A model generated the notes under the pieces. The model was not told where the DNA came from. It worked only from the letters and a program-made list of their open reading frames with translations, and made no database searches. DNA of 64,000 nucleotides, from assembly GCF_000797465.1 (NCBI RefSeq), contig NZ_JSWG01000009.1:372001-436000 (forward strand), written 5' to 3'. The translations under genes were made by a program, and so were the position numbers. This document shows, piece by piece, positions 18,303-27,369 of this stretch. Within the stretch, counting starts at the first letter, position 1. The number at the start of each line of letters is the position of its first letter. The stretch comes from Psychroserpens jangbogonensis (GTDB lineage Bacteria > Bacteroidota > Bacteroidia > Flavobacteriales > Flavobacteriaceae).

Positions 18303-19022
18303 ATGCTCAACAAAAACAAAGCTATTGTTATTTCTAAAATAAGATATCGTGATAATGATCTTATTGCCAAATGTTTTACAAAACAAAAAGGTCTTGTTTC
18401 ATATTTGATTCGTGGTGCATTAAAAAATAATAAAGGAAAATCTAAAGCAGTCTATTTTCAATTATTATCACAGCTCCAAATTGAAGAGAATTTCAAAGCT
18501 AATCAATCACTTCAATATATTAAAGAAGTCAAAATTGACTATATATATAGGAGTGTTCATACAAATGTTTTTAAGAGTTCTATCGCCATGTTTTTGGCAG
18601 AAATACTATCTACAGTTTTAATTGAAGAGGAGCAAAACCTCCAACTTTATGAATATCTAGAAGTCACATTTAAATGGCTCGATTATCAAGATGAATTTTC
18701 TAATTTTCATCTATTATTTTTACTGAATCTAACCCAGTATCTTGGCTTTTATCCTGAAAACACAAATAGTGATGCGCTTTATTTTAACCTTTCAAATGGA
18801 TTATTTGAAAATCAAAAATCAAACGTATATTCTGTTTCAGGTGAGAATTTAATGCTTCTAAAAAGGTTGTTAGGCATAAAGTTTGATGAGTTAAAAACAA
18901 TCAAGATAAGTTCGAAACAAAGACAATCATTTTTAACCATGTTATTGTTATATTTTGAATTACATTTGGGCAGTTTTAAAAAACCAAAATCTCTACAAGT
19001 ATTTAACCAAGTATTCAATTAG
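18303..19022 (+). CDS. recO: DNA repair protein RecO
   Basis: RecO works with RecR and RecF to load RecA on SSB-coated single-stranded DNA. The 239-residue protein starts with the OB-fold pattern ..KAIVISKIRYRDNDLIAKCFTKQKGLVSY and continues GALKNNKGKSKAVYFQ, then the helical C-domain. The four-Cys zinc site of some RecO proteins is absent, as is common in Bacteroidota. It follows porZ by 18 nt and may share its transcript. Confidence 0.92.
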   Translation: MLNKNKAIVISKIRYRDNDLIAKCFTKQKGLVSYLIRGALKNNKGKSKAVYFQLLSQLQIEENFKANQSLQYIKEVKIDYIYRSVHTNVFKSSIAMFLAEILSTVLIEEEQNLQLYEYLEVTFKWLDYQDEFSNFHLLFLLNLTQYLGFYPENTNSDALYFNLSNGLFENQKSNVYSVSGENLMLLKRLLGIKFDELKTIKISSKQRQSFLTMLLLYFELHLGSFKKPKSLQVFNQVFN

Positions 19023-19025
19023 AAA

Positions 19026-19033
19026 TATCTTTG
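19026..19033 (+). promoter_or_regulatory. TAnnTTTG box 6 nt before a TonB-receptor gene
   Basis: TATCTTTG ends 6 nt before the ATG at 19040, so a transcript from it would be leaderless or nearly so. It lies immediately after the recO stop. Confidence 0.4.
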
Positions 19034-19039
19034 CTTTTT

Positions 19040-21454
19040 ATGAAGTTAATTAATGCACTAGTTATTTGTTTATGCGCTGTTATTAGCGCTCATGCTCAGG
19101 ACATTAAAGTGCTTGATCAAGAGACACAAATACCAGTAGTTGGAGTTACTATCTATAATTCTAAAAAGGATAAATCAGCTATTACCGATATTGATGGTAA
19201 AGCTAATTTAGATCAATTTGACACGAATGAAACGGTTTATTTTCAAAATATACTTTATGTAAAATATGGGGCTAAAAAGTCGGCAATAATAAAAAACAAT
19301 AACGTTGTTTTTTTAGTGCCAAAAATAGAAGGTTTAGATCAAGTGGTGATTTCTGCATCAAAGTTCGAACAAAGCAAGCGCGATATTCCTCAAACTATAG
19401 TTAATATTAATTCTGCAGACATTCAGTTTGCAAATCCACAAACCAGTGCGGATTTACTTGAAGGTACTGGGAACGTATATATTCAAAAAAGTCAATTAGG
19501 AGGAGGTAGTCCAATTATTAGAGGTTTTTCTACCAATCGACTATTAATAACTGTTGATGGTGTTAGAATGAATAATGCCATATTTAGAAGTGGAAATTCA
19601 CAGAGCGTTATATCTATTGATCCTTTTACTATTCAAAATACAGAAATTACCTTAGGTGCAGGTTCTGTTGTTTATGGAAGTGATGCAATAGGAGGTGTTA
19701 TGAGTTTTTATACTCAAAAACCGCAATTGTCTTATAAAGACTCCTTGTACTTTAATGCGAATGCTGTTGCAAGATATGCTACAGCTAATAAAGAAAAAAC
19801 AGGTCATTTAGACTTTAACTTCGGATTAAAAAAATGGGCCTTTTTAAGTAGTATAAGTTATACCGATTTTGATGATTTGAGAATGGGTAAACATGGTCCT
19901 GACGAGTATTTAAGACCAGAATATGTAGAAACGGTAAATGGTGAAGATGTTATTGTTCAAAATGATAACCCTAGAATTCAAGTGCCAACCGGTTATGATC
20001 AAATTAATTTCCTTCAAAAAGTACGATATGAACCTAAAGAAAATATAAGTTTTGATTTAGGATTGTACTATACAACAACATCATCGTATTCAAGATATGA
20101 TAGATTACTTAGATACAGAGATGATGAATTACGTTCTGCTGAATGGAATTATGGACCACAACGTTGGTTTATGGGTAATTTTCAAGTGACAAAGCTAAGT
20201 AGTAGTTCTAATCTGTATGATAAAATTCAGGCCACAGTTGCATACCAAAACTTTCAGGAGAGTAGATTTGATCGTGATTTTCAATCTAGTTTAAGAAGCA
20301 TTCGGGAAGAGGCTGTAGATTCATATTCTTTTAACCTTGATTTAGAAAAAGACATAAGTGATAAAAGCACTGTTTTTTATGGTTTGGAATATGTTTATAA
20401 TAAAGTGAAGTCAGTTGGGTTTACAGAAAACATTACTACAAATGAAAGTGCTTCAACAGTCTCAAGATATCCAAATGGCTCTGACTGGCAATCTATTGCT
20501 GCTTATGCAAGCTTTAAATACAAGCCTAATCCTAAGTTTGTATTTCAATCAGGCTTGAGATATAATTATGTTCTAGCTAATGCTGATTTTACTGAAAACA
20601 ATGTGTTTTTAAATCTCCCTTTTGATAGTTCAAAAATTGATACTGGAGCCTTAACTGGTACTGCCGGAATAAGTTGGATTCCAAATGAAATGATACAATG
20701 GAAATTTAATGCTTCAACAGCATTTAGAGCGCCCAATATTGACGACATTGGTAAAGTTTTTGATTCTGAACCAGGCTCTGTTGTTGTGCCTAATCAAAAC
20801 TTAAAAGCGGAATATGCGTATGGAGCAGAACTTGGTCTAAAACTTAATTTTGATAATGTGTGTATTGTTGATATGGCCACTTATTATACGTTTTTAGATA
20901 ATGCATTAGTACGAAGTGACTTTACATTAAATGGTGATTCTCAAATAATATATGATGGCGAGTTAAGTGACGTTCAAGCTATACAGAATGCATCCAAAGA
21001 GCGAATCTATGGTTTTGAAGCCGGAATTCAATTTAAATTTTCTAACAACTTGAAACTTGTATCTCAATACAATGTAATTGGAGGTGTTCAAGAAAATAAT
21101 GGATTAGAGCTTCCGGTAAGACATGTTGCGCCAAACTTTGGTAACACACATGTTGTTTGGCAGAAAAATAAACTTCAGATTGATGCGTTTTTAGAATATA
21201 ATGACGAATTATCATTTGATCAATTAGCACCATCAGAGCAGTCTAAAGAATTTATTTATGCTTTAGACAGTAATGGAAATCCATATTCGCCTTCATGGTA
21301 TACTCTAAATTTAAGAACGCAATATCAAATATCTAAATCGACTACTATTACAGCTGCTTTAGAAAATATAACTGACCAACGATACCTAACATATTCTTCT
21401 GGTATTACTGCTCCAGGAAGAAACCTAATCGTGTCTTTAAAGTACAGTTTGTGA
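19040..21454 (+). CDS. TonB-dependent outer-membrane receptor, heme/hemoglobin-receptor-like
   Basis: A receptor of about 804 residues with a signal peptide ending ISAHA. It has a short carboxypeptidase-regulatory-like domain (residues about 22-90), a plug domain beginning LDQVVISASKFEQ and including GGGSPIIRGFSTNRLLITVDGVRMN, and a 22-strand barrel. The C-terminus ENITDQRYLTYSSGI...SLKYSL is the canonical last strand. RAPNIDDIGK in the barrel resembles hemoglobin/heme or siderophore receptors, so iron-source uptake is plausible but unproven. No partner lipoprotein gene is adjacent. Start chosen at 19040 for the clean signal peptide, not 19031, which overlaps the -7 box. Confidence 0.9.
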   Translation: MKLINALVICLCAVISAHAQDIKVLDQETQIPVVGVTIYNSKKDKSAITDIDGKANLDQFDTNETVYFQNILYVKYGAKKSAIIKNNNVVFLVPKIEGLDQVVISASKFEQSKRDIPQTIVNINSADIQFANPQTSADLLEGTGNVYIQKSQLGGGSPIIRGFSTNRLLITVDGVRMNNAIFRSGNSQSVISIDPFTIQNTEITLGAGSVVYGSDAIGGVMSFYTQKPQLSYKDSLYFNANAVARYATANKEKTGHLDFNFGLKKWAFLSSISYTDFDDLRMGKHGPDEYLRPEYVETVNGEDVIVQNDNPRIQVPTGYDQINFLQKVRYEPKENISFDLGLYYTTTSSYSRYDRLLRYRDDELRSAEWNYGPQRWFMGNFQVTKLSSSSNLYDKIQATVAYQNFQESRFDRDFQSSLRSIREEAVDSYSFNLDLEKDISDKSTVFYGLEYVYNKVKSVGFTENITTNESASTVSRYPNGSDWQSIAAYASFKYKPNPKFVFQSGLRYNYVLANADFTENNVFLNLPFDSSKIDTGALTGTAGISWIPNEMIQWKFNASTAFRAPNIDDIGKVFDSEPGSVVVPNQNLKAEYAYGAELGLKLNFDNVCIVDMATYYTFLDNALVRSDFTLNGDSQIIYDGELSDVQAIQNASKERIYGFEAGIQFKFSNNLKLVSQYNVIGGVQENNGLELPVRHVAPNFGNTHVVWQKNKLQIDAFLEYNDELSFDQLAPSEQSKEFIYALDSNGNPYSPSWYTLNLRTQYQISKSTTITAALENITDQRYLTYSSGITAPGRNLIVSLKYSL

Positions 21455-21508
21455 TACAAAAAAGACCTCAAACAGAGTGGAAGCCTTTACAAGTGTTTTT
21501 TATAAAAA

Positions 21509-24500
21509 TCAGTTACGTTTAATAGCGCGTTTAGTTATCGTTTGACCATTAGATAAGGTTACTTTAGCTATATATGCTGTCTGACTTAAATTATTTAACT
21601 CAAATGTTTCAGTTGAATTATTACCTTGAAGGCTATAAAGTGTTCTTCCTAAAAGATCAATAATCTCAATAGTGTTAATTGTCAAATTGTTACCAACTGA
21701 AAATTTCACACTACCGCTTTGTAATTCAATAATAGATAGCTCGTTTGGACTAATTTCATTTTCTCCAATTGATAAAGCATCTTCCGTTTGGAAAATAATT
21801 TCAAATCGATCTGAGAAATTCCCATCTTCCGTTGTAAATGTATAATCAGAATTAGTTAAACTATGTACTGTATTTAGAAGATTATCCCTTAAATATACAG
21901 TAACATCGTTTAGGATGCCTTCGGTTTCATATAGAGAAATAGTTAAACCTCCTAAAATTCCAGAGTCATAACCTAATGGAATAACATCCTCTATAGTAAA
22001 TGGTGGTCTTCCTTGAATACCATATTTATATAAGTTTGTTGCATCTTTTGAATAAAAGTCAATATAATTAGAGCCTTCTAAGCGAATACCATCATAAAGC
22101 CTATCTTTTCCTAATGTTCCATCTTCCATATATCCAATTAATATTTGGCTGAATGCACCATCGGAATTAGTCATATTGATCCACATTCTATCTTTTTCGG
22201 TATCAGTAGAAGAGGTAGATTGAGTAGATGAATTGGATTCCGAATTTCTAAAGAAGTCAGAATTGATGTGATTTCTGTTACGCATAGCATTCGTAAATTC
22301 CACTGTACCGGCAGTTATAGCATCAATAAAAAAGCCTTGTCCGGAAGCGATATAACCGGTTGGGATACTACTAACTATAGTTCCAGTTGAAGCTGATCCA
22401 ACACCTGTACCAACACCACCAACAAGATTATACATGGCATAATCATTAGAATTAAAATTGTAAGCGTCAGGGCCAGGATTAGAAATTGAAATATCATCTT
22501 CATGCGTCCATAGATATACTGTGCCACTTAAATTGATATTATGAACAATAAATTCATCAGCATAAATTGCAGAAGGATATGGATTACCTAAAAGATTCCA
22601 GTCATCAGTTGTATCGGCAGCATTTTGACTTAATGCGACAGTAACAGGAATAATACCTGTATTTAACCTTCCATTAAATGTGATGCTACGAAAATGTGAA
22701 CCTGAACCATCACTCATTGCTGCATATCCAATACCACTTGACATAGATGAATAATGCTGAGTCCAAGAATTTTGATCGTCATCAAAGCTATCTGCATTTA
22801 AATCCGAGAATTGAGACGTGTCAAAGCTATATATTCTATTTGTATGGAATCCAGTTAGGACTGTTTGGGCAGCAGTGGCAGAAACAGAATAATCTACAGG
22901 AGAAGACCAATACGTATAATCGTAAGTTTCCATTTCTGTAGTGGTTTTGTGAACGTTTGTAGTACCATTATTAGTGACAGTCCCAGCATCATCAACCATT
23001 ACTAAAGAACCTTCAGTTTCAATGTCTAATATTCCATTTACGATGAGATCATAATTTACTTCTACATAGTTGTTATTTCTAATATTTAAAGTGCCAGAAG
23101 CTATAGTAAGCCTACATGCGCTAAAACTACCATAGGTTACTGTGTCATAACTATTGTTTAGGATTGCAATTGTATAAATATCAGGTGTACCATTGTCCCA
23201 TGTGTTAGATACTGTCCAAGTTGTTGTTGGAATATTTAGCTTTGCTGCACTAGAGGCAATACCACAGGCACCATCTTCTGTGACTAAACAATAAAATTGA
23301 TAACCATCATATGACTCAAATGGACCAGTTAAAGTTAAAGTGTCTGTATTGATACCAGATATAAGACTAAGTAAAGGAAATGCAGCTCCAGTAACAACTT
23401 CCCAATCTAAATCAGTATCATTACCTTCATTGTAATACCATTGGTATGTTAATGCGTTACTACCATCATTTGGAGATGCTTGGACTTCAAATTCGGCAGA
23501 ATCACCACATTCTGTAAAATCAACTGGGCCTACAATGGTTGGTCTATCTATAACTTGAACATAGTTAAAATCCCCTAAATTACCTGTAGTTTCTGAATTA
23601 GTATGCGTCCAATCTGTAGGTGTTGTGCTTGGACCAGATGTAGTAACACTTCTTGTTGCTGTATAACCAACAATGTTATTTGGAACGATGTAGACATCGA
23701 TCAAGGTCGTTGCATTATATAGATGTAATATATCATCTCCATTAATGCCAGCAAAACCAATAACAGTTGTGAAGTCAAAATCTGGGGTAACTATATTTGC
23801 ATCAGTACTGATTCTACCAAATATAACCTCGCCATCATCTATAGAAGCTTGTGAAGTTGGAAAATAATAATCTGTATAAAAATCATCTGCAAGATCTTGA
23901 GCGTTACCATAACGTCTGATGTAATAACTCGATAAATCAATAGTGTTACCAGTACCATTATATACTTCAATATATCCTAAACTAAATCCATCTTGATCAT
24001 AAACTTCAGACATAATCAATTCTGTAAGACCACAATTTGAATTATTAGAAGTTAAAATAAAATCTAAGGAGATTGTAAAACAAGATCCTTCAGTAATAGT
24101 AAAAGGTCCTGAATTCGTGATATTTGGTATTTTAACTACAAGTTCTGTTGCAGTTGCTGAAATAACCGTAGCTGGTAAACCTCCAATACTTACTATTGAA
24201 GCTGCTGAAAAACCATTCCCAGTAATAGTAACTTCTGTTCCAACAGGTCCATCTAAAGGCGCAAAACTTGAGACGCTAATTGTAAGGGATGAACACACAC
24301 CTGTGCCTTTTATATTGAACTCATAAGGATCTTCATAAGAGTCGGGGTCATCAGAATCAATTGAGACAACAGCCGTTCGGTCACCTGTTCCTGAAGGATT
24401 AAAAGTGACATCAAACGTTTCAAATGAACTAACTGCAACTGTAGCTGGAATATTAGACACTGTAAAATCACCTAGATTTGCTCCTGAAAGTGTAATAGAA

Positions 24501-26179
24501 TTAATGTTCAATACCTCAGCTCCAGTATTTTGAATTCTATAGGATTTTGTTTGAGGAGTAACACTGCCAATTGCTGTTGCAATAAAAAGGGTATTATTAA
24601 ATCCAACAGGAATATTAGACCCATTACCAGCGATATCTGGAAATGTCCCAACATTACCTTCTACATTAATATCTGGAAATAAGCATGAAGGTGTCAATGT
24701 GTTAATTCTTGGAGAACCACCATTAATAACACCTTGCCAGTTAGCAACCGTGTCTGAATTGTCAAGTGTAGCATCAACAACATGAAATGAACTTCCCAAA
24801 CCATCAGTATCAGCATTATCAAAATCATCATAAAAAACTGAGTCTATGGGAATGCTCGTTGGAGATTCTAAAGTAATAGTGGCTTGAGTATTTGGTAAGA
24901 CGTTTGTATTGCCAATTGGATTTGAATAATCTGGAGGGAAAATACATTCAGGAGCAGGAGATGTGACTAAATGACCTAAAATAATTGTAATACAACTATT
25001 TGCAAGAATGGAAGTACTTGAAGGAAATGTAAAACGAGGTGTCCCATTGACATCTATTACATAATTACTAACATCTTGAGCTGTACCATTGAGGTTACAT
25101 ATTTCTATCCATTCATAATCATCACTACCTGGAGTGTTATACATGATTTCAGTAATTACCACATCAGCAACTGGGGCAGTAACTTCACCACTAACATTAA
25201 TAGTTGGAGTACTACTAAGCCCAGTAGTACCATTAGTGATATTTAAAGTTGTACTATAGGGATTGACCAATAAACCAGATATTAACCGTGTGAAAATTGT
25301 TGTAGTGCCGTTTAAAGTTCCAGCTGGTACATTTACAGCGCTACCATAACCACCAACTGCAGTTAATGATACTTCAAAATTTGTAGAATTAGAAGTAATA
25401 GTTGTGGTACTTGCTACATCTAATAAGTCACCAGTAATATCAAAATTATCGACAGCTGGTCCAGCTCCTAAAGCATAATCTAAATTTGTTACGTTTGTAG
25501 TAGATGCTGTAATTGTTGGAGTTGGAGTAATAAAAACACCCCAAATTTCAATGTTGTCAATGGCAATATCTTCATCACCATCATTTAAGCCGTTAAATTC
25601 TATTTGTAAATCTAGGTCTGCACCAGTGCCAGAAATATTTGCAGTAAACTGAGTAAAAGTATCCGTTAAAACGGTACTATTACCACTTCCATTGAAATTT
25701 GTATCTAATCGAGGTTCTGTATTTGTTCCACCACCAGTAGCTTCTATCCATAAAATATTTTGAGAGGCAGCAGAATCAACTGAACCTGTTATGTGCATAT
25801 AAGAATTCCCATCCCAATCTTGGTTACCACCTTCATCATCTTCAGCAATATGAATTCGTAACTGTAAACTACTATAATTAGTGATGTCAATGTTATTAAA
25901 ATTTAGAGTTAGATTACTTGGGCCTCCATCTCCATTCGTATCATGAACAGCAAAAAAATAGGTGCCTTGCTGGTTAATAAAAACCATTTGAGATCCATCA
26001 ATGTTTGTAGTTCCATCTGTTCTAACAAAGTAATCCTCAAATCCATCAGTGAATTCAGAAACGCTAGTTGTGTATCCACCTGCAGTTTCAAATGTAAGTT
26101 CATCAATTTTTGTTTGTCCATGAGAAGACAAAATCGCACATAAGAATGTAATTACGATAAGGGCGTAATTTATTTTCAT
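21509..26179 (-). CDS. Very large T9SS-secreted multidomain surface protein with lamin-tail domains
   Basis: About 1556 residues with a signal peptide ending SSHGQ. Domain order read from sequence: a jelly-roll-like region (1-220), a choice-of-anchor-like repeat, a lamin-tail domain near 345-480 (VVITEIMYNTPGSDDYEWIEI), a choice-of-anchor D region (about 510-640), an IPT/TIG domain (FAPLDGPVGTEVTITGNGF), a second lamin-tail-like unit (LIMSEVYDQDGFSLGYIEVYN), an Ig-like unit, a large beta-rich part, and a type A sorting domain ending ITKRAIKRN. No catalytic motif is evident. Likely exported by T9SS and anchored at the surface, with adhesin, sheath or degradative-complex roles all possible. The start at 26179 gives a proper signal peptide. 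Two -7 boxes lie upstream. Confidence 0.85.
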   Translation of the reverse strand: MKINYALIVITFLCAILSSHGQTKIDELTFETAGGYTTSVSEFTDGFEDYFVRTDGTTNIDGSQMVFINQQGTYFFAVHDTNGDGGPSNLTLNFNNIDITNYSSLQLRIHIAEDDEGGNQDWDGNSYMHITGSVDSAASQNILWIEATGGGTNTEPRLDTNFNGSGNSTVLTDTFTQFTANISGTGADLDLQIEFNGLNDGDEDIAIDNIEIWGVFITPTPTITASTTNVTNLDYALGAGPAVDNFDITGDLLDVASTTTITSNSTNFEVSLTAVGGYGSAVNVPAGTLNGTTTIFTRLISGLLVNPYSTTLNITNGTTGLSSTPTINVSGEVTAPVADVVITEIMYNTPGSDDYEWIEICNLNGTAQDVSNYVIDVNGTPRFTFPSSTSILANSCITIILGHLVTSPAPECIFPPDYSNPIGNTNVLPNTQATITLESPTSIPIDSVFYDDFDNADTDGLGSSFHVVDATLDNSDTVANWQGVINGGSPRINTLTPSCLFPDINVEGNVGTFPDIAGNGSNIPVGFNNTLFIATAIGSVTPQTKSYRIQNTGAEVLNINSITLSGANLGDFTVSNIPATVAVSSFETFDVTFNPSGTGDRTAVVSIDSDDPDSYEDPYEFNIKGTGVCSSLTISVSSFAPLDGPVGTEVTITGNGFSAASIVSIGGLPATVISATATELVVKIPNITNSGPFTITEGSCFTISLDFILTSNNSNCGLTELIMSEVYDQDGFSLGYIEVYNGTGNTIDLSSYYIRRYGNAQDLADDFYTDYYFPTSQASIDDGEVIFGRISTDANIVTPDFDFTTVIGFAGINGDDILHLYNATTLIDVYIVPNNIVGYTATRSVTTSGPSTTPTDWTHTNSETTGNLGDFNYVQVIDRPTIVGPVDFTECGDSAEFEVQASPNDGSNALTYQWYYNEGNDTDLDWEVVTGAAFPLLSLISGINTDTLTLTGPFESYDGYQFYCLVTEDGACGIASSAAKLNIPTTTWTVSNTWDNGTPDIYTIAILNNSYDTVTYGSFSACRLTIASGTLNIRNNNYVEVNYDLIVNGILDIETEGSLVMVDDAGTVTNNGTTNVHKTTTEMETYDYTYWSSPVDYSVSATAAQTVLTGFHTNRIYSFDTSQFSDLNADSFDDDQNSWTQHYSSMSSGIGYAAMSDGSGSHFRSITFNGRLNTGIIPVTVALSQNAADTTDDWNLLGNPYPSAIYADEFIVHNINLSGTVYLWTHEDDISISNPGPDAYNFNSNDYAMYNLVGGVGTGVGSASTGTIVSSIPTGYIASGQGFFIDAITAGTVEFTNAMRNRNHINSDFFRNSESNSSTQSTSSTDTEKDRMWINMTNSDGAFSQILIGYMEDGTLGKDRLYDGIRLEGSNYIDFYSKDATNLYKYGIQGRPPFTIEDVIPLGYDSGILGGLTISLYETEGILNDVTVYLRDNLLNTVHSLTNSDYTFTTEDGNFSDRFEIIFQTEDALSIGENEISPNELSIIELQSGSVKFSVGNNLTINTIEIIDLLGRTLYSLQGNNSTETFELNNLSQTAYIAKVTLSNGQTITKRAIKRN

Positions 26180-26215
26180 AGGGATAATCAATTAATTACC
26201 ATAAAGGCAAGCTAG

Positions 26216-26233
26216 CAAATTTAAGCAAAAATA
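26216..26233 (-). promoter_or_regulatory. Two -7 boxes for the large T9SS gene
   Basis: On the minus strand TATTTTTG (26226-26233) and TAAATTTG (26216-26223) are both exact TAnnTTTG matches, 46 and 36 nt before the ATG at 26179. Either or both could drive the gene. Confidence 0.45.
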
Positions 26234-26280
26234 GTTAAAAATGAGCGGTTTAAGTCAAGATATTTATTAACAAAATGTTA

Positions 26281-26288
26281 TATTTTTG
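26281..26288 (+). promoter_or_regulatory. recX -7 box (TATTTTTG) 4 nt before the ATG
   Basis: Exact TAnnTTTG ending 4 nt before the recX ATG at 26293. This also makes the alternative start at 26275 unlikely, because it would precede the transcript. Confidence 0.45.
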
Positions 26289-26292
26289 TGAT

Positions 26293-26766
26293 ATGATTCT
26301 CAAAAAAACATATACAGTAGATGAAGCAAAAAAACGATTGGAGCATTATTGTGCATACCAAGAACGTTGCCATAAAGAGGTTAATCAAAAATTGTACGAG
26401 ATGAAGATAATTCCTGAGGCAAGAGATCGAATTATCGTTCATTTACTTCAACATAATTTTTTAAATGAAGAACGTTACGCCAAAGCTTTTGTTCGTGGAA
26501 AATTCAGAATAAAAAAATGGGGAAAACAAAGATTACAGTTAGAATTGAAACGAAAAGATATTAACAAAACAATTATTACAATAGCTCTAAAAGAAATTGA
26601 TACTGACGAATATTTCAATACATTTAATGAACTAGCTGAAAAAAGGTTGGGAATGATAAAAGAAACTAATTCTCAAAAAAAGCGAAAAAAATTAGCAGAT
26701 TACTTGTTTTACAGAGGCTGGGAAAGTCATTTGGTTTACGATAAGATTCGTGAATTAATTCCATAA
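26293..26766 (+). CDS. recX: Regulatory protein RecX
   Basis: RecX binds RecA filaments and limits RecA activity. The 157-residue protein is made of three-helix RecX repeats, with the family start YTVDEAKKRLEHYCAYQERCHKEV, followed by FLNEERYAKAFVRGKFRIKKWGKQRL and a last repeat with RGWESHLVYDKI. Length is normal. recA is not in the window. It is a single-gene unit with its own -7 box and a terminator directly at its stop. Confidence 0.92.
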   Translation: MILKKTYTVDEAKKRLEHYCAYQERCHKEVNQKLYEMKIIPEARDRIIVHLLQHNFLNEERYAKAFVRGKFRIKKWGKQRLQLELKRKDINKTIITIALKEIDTDEYFNTFNELAEKRLGMIKETNSQKKRKKLADYLFYRGWESHLVYDKIRELIP

Positions 26767-26797
26767 AAAAAGCACCTATTATTAAAAGGTGCTTTTT
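26767..26797. terminator. Bidirectional terminator between recX and a convergent gene
   Basis: AAAAAGCACCT (26767-26777) pairs with AGGTGCTTTTT (26787-26797), loop of 9 nt. It starts at the recX stop and can also serve the minus-strand gene ending at 26816. Confidence 0.9.
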
Positions 26798-26815
26798 GCA
26801 TTTTGAGTTTTCTTC

Positions 26816-27307
26816 TTACAAGCTGAAAGTAGCTCCAATATTGACTGTGAATTGGTTATGAATGTAATAACTAACTTCTGATTTGTCATTACTATACTTT
26901 GCTAAAGGGAAATTCGCTTCAGTAAAGACTCCAAAACCATCAGAAAAGAAATAACGTGCTCCTATATGACCACCAAAGTTTTTTAAACTAAGACTTAGTC
27001 CAGGATAAACGTCAAAATTTTCATCAACATTAATCACGTTACCTAAATTAGCATTAAATCTCGCTTTTAAATCAAAACGGTCACCAAAATCAGCATCTAA
27101 TCGACTGTCAACACCTAAGGCATAGGTTGAAGACACTCCTACAGAAATGTTTTCTCCTAAACCATAATCGTAGCTTACATTAATACCCGTAGCTTCATCT
27201 TGAAAGTTTGCACCAATTTGAAATTTTTGATCTCCTTTTCCTTTAAATGCTTGTGCATTTACTAAAGAGATCGATACTAATGCGATAATAAAAAATAATT
27301 TTTTCAT
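26816..27307 (-). CDS. Small outer-membrane beta-barrel protein (DUF6646-like)
   Basis: A 163-residue protein with a signal peptide ending LVNAQ. The mature part alternates hydrophobic and polar residues in amphipathic strands (GANFQDEATGINVSYDYGLG, YPGLSLSLKNFGGHIGARY) and ends TVNIGATFSL with a terminal Phe-Ser-Leu, as in small eight-stranded outer-membrane barrels. It resembles a flavobacterial family I recall as DUF6646, with no known function. It has its own TATATTTG promoter box 25 nt upstream. Confidence 0.75.
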   Translation of the reverse strand: MKKLFFIIALVSISLVNAQAFKGKGDQKFQIGANFQDEATGINVSYDYGLGENISVGVSSTYALGVDSRLDADFGDRFDLKARFNANLGNVINVDENFDVYPGLSLSLKNFGGHIGARYFFSDGFGVFTEANFPLAKYSNDKSEVSYYIHNQFTVNIGATFSL

Positions 27308-27332
27308 AGTTTTTGTCTAAAAATTGAGTTTG

Positions 27333-27340
27333 CAAATATA
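27333..27340 (-). promoter_or_regulatory. -7 box for the small barrel protein (TATATTTG)
   Basis: Exact TAnnTTTG on the minus strand, 25 nt before the ATG at 27307. Confidence 0.55.
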
Positions 27341-27369
27341 TACAAGTTTTTAATACTGAAGTGTTTCTA

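Noticed and set aside
26275-26292. Earlier ATG start for recX (MLYFCD...)
   Set aside because: It overlaps the TATTTTTG promoter box, and the family N-terminus aligns with the ATG at 26293.
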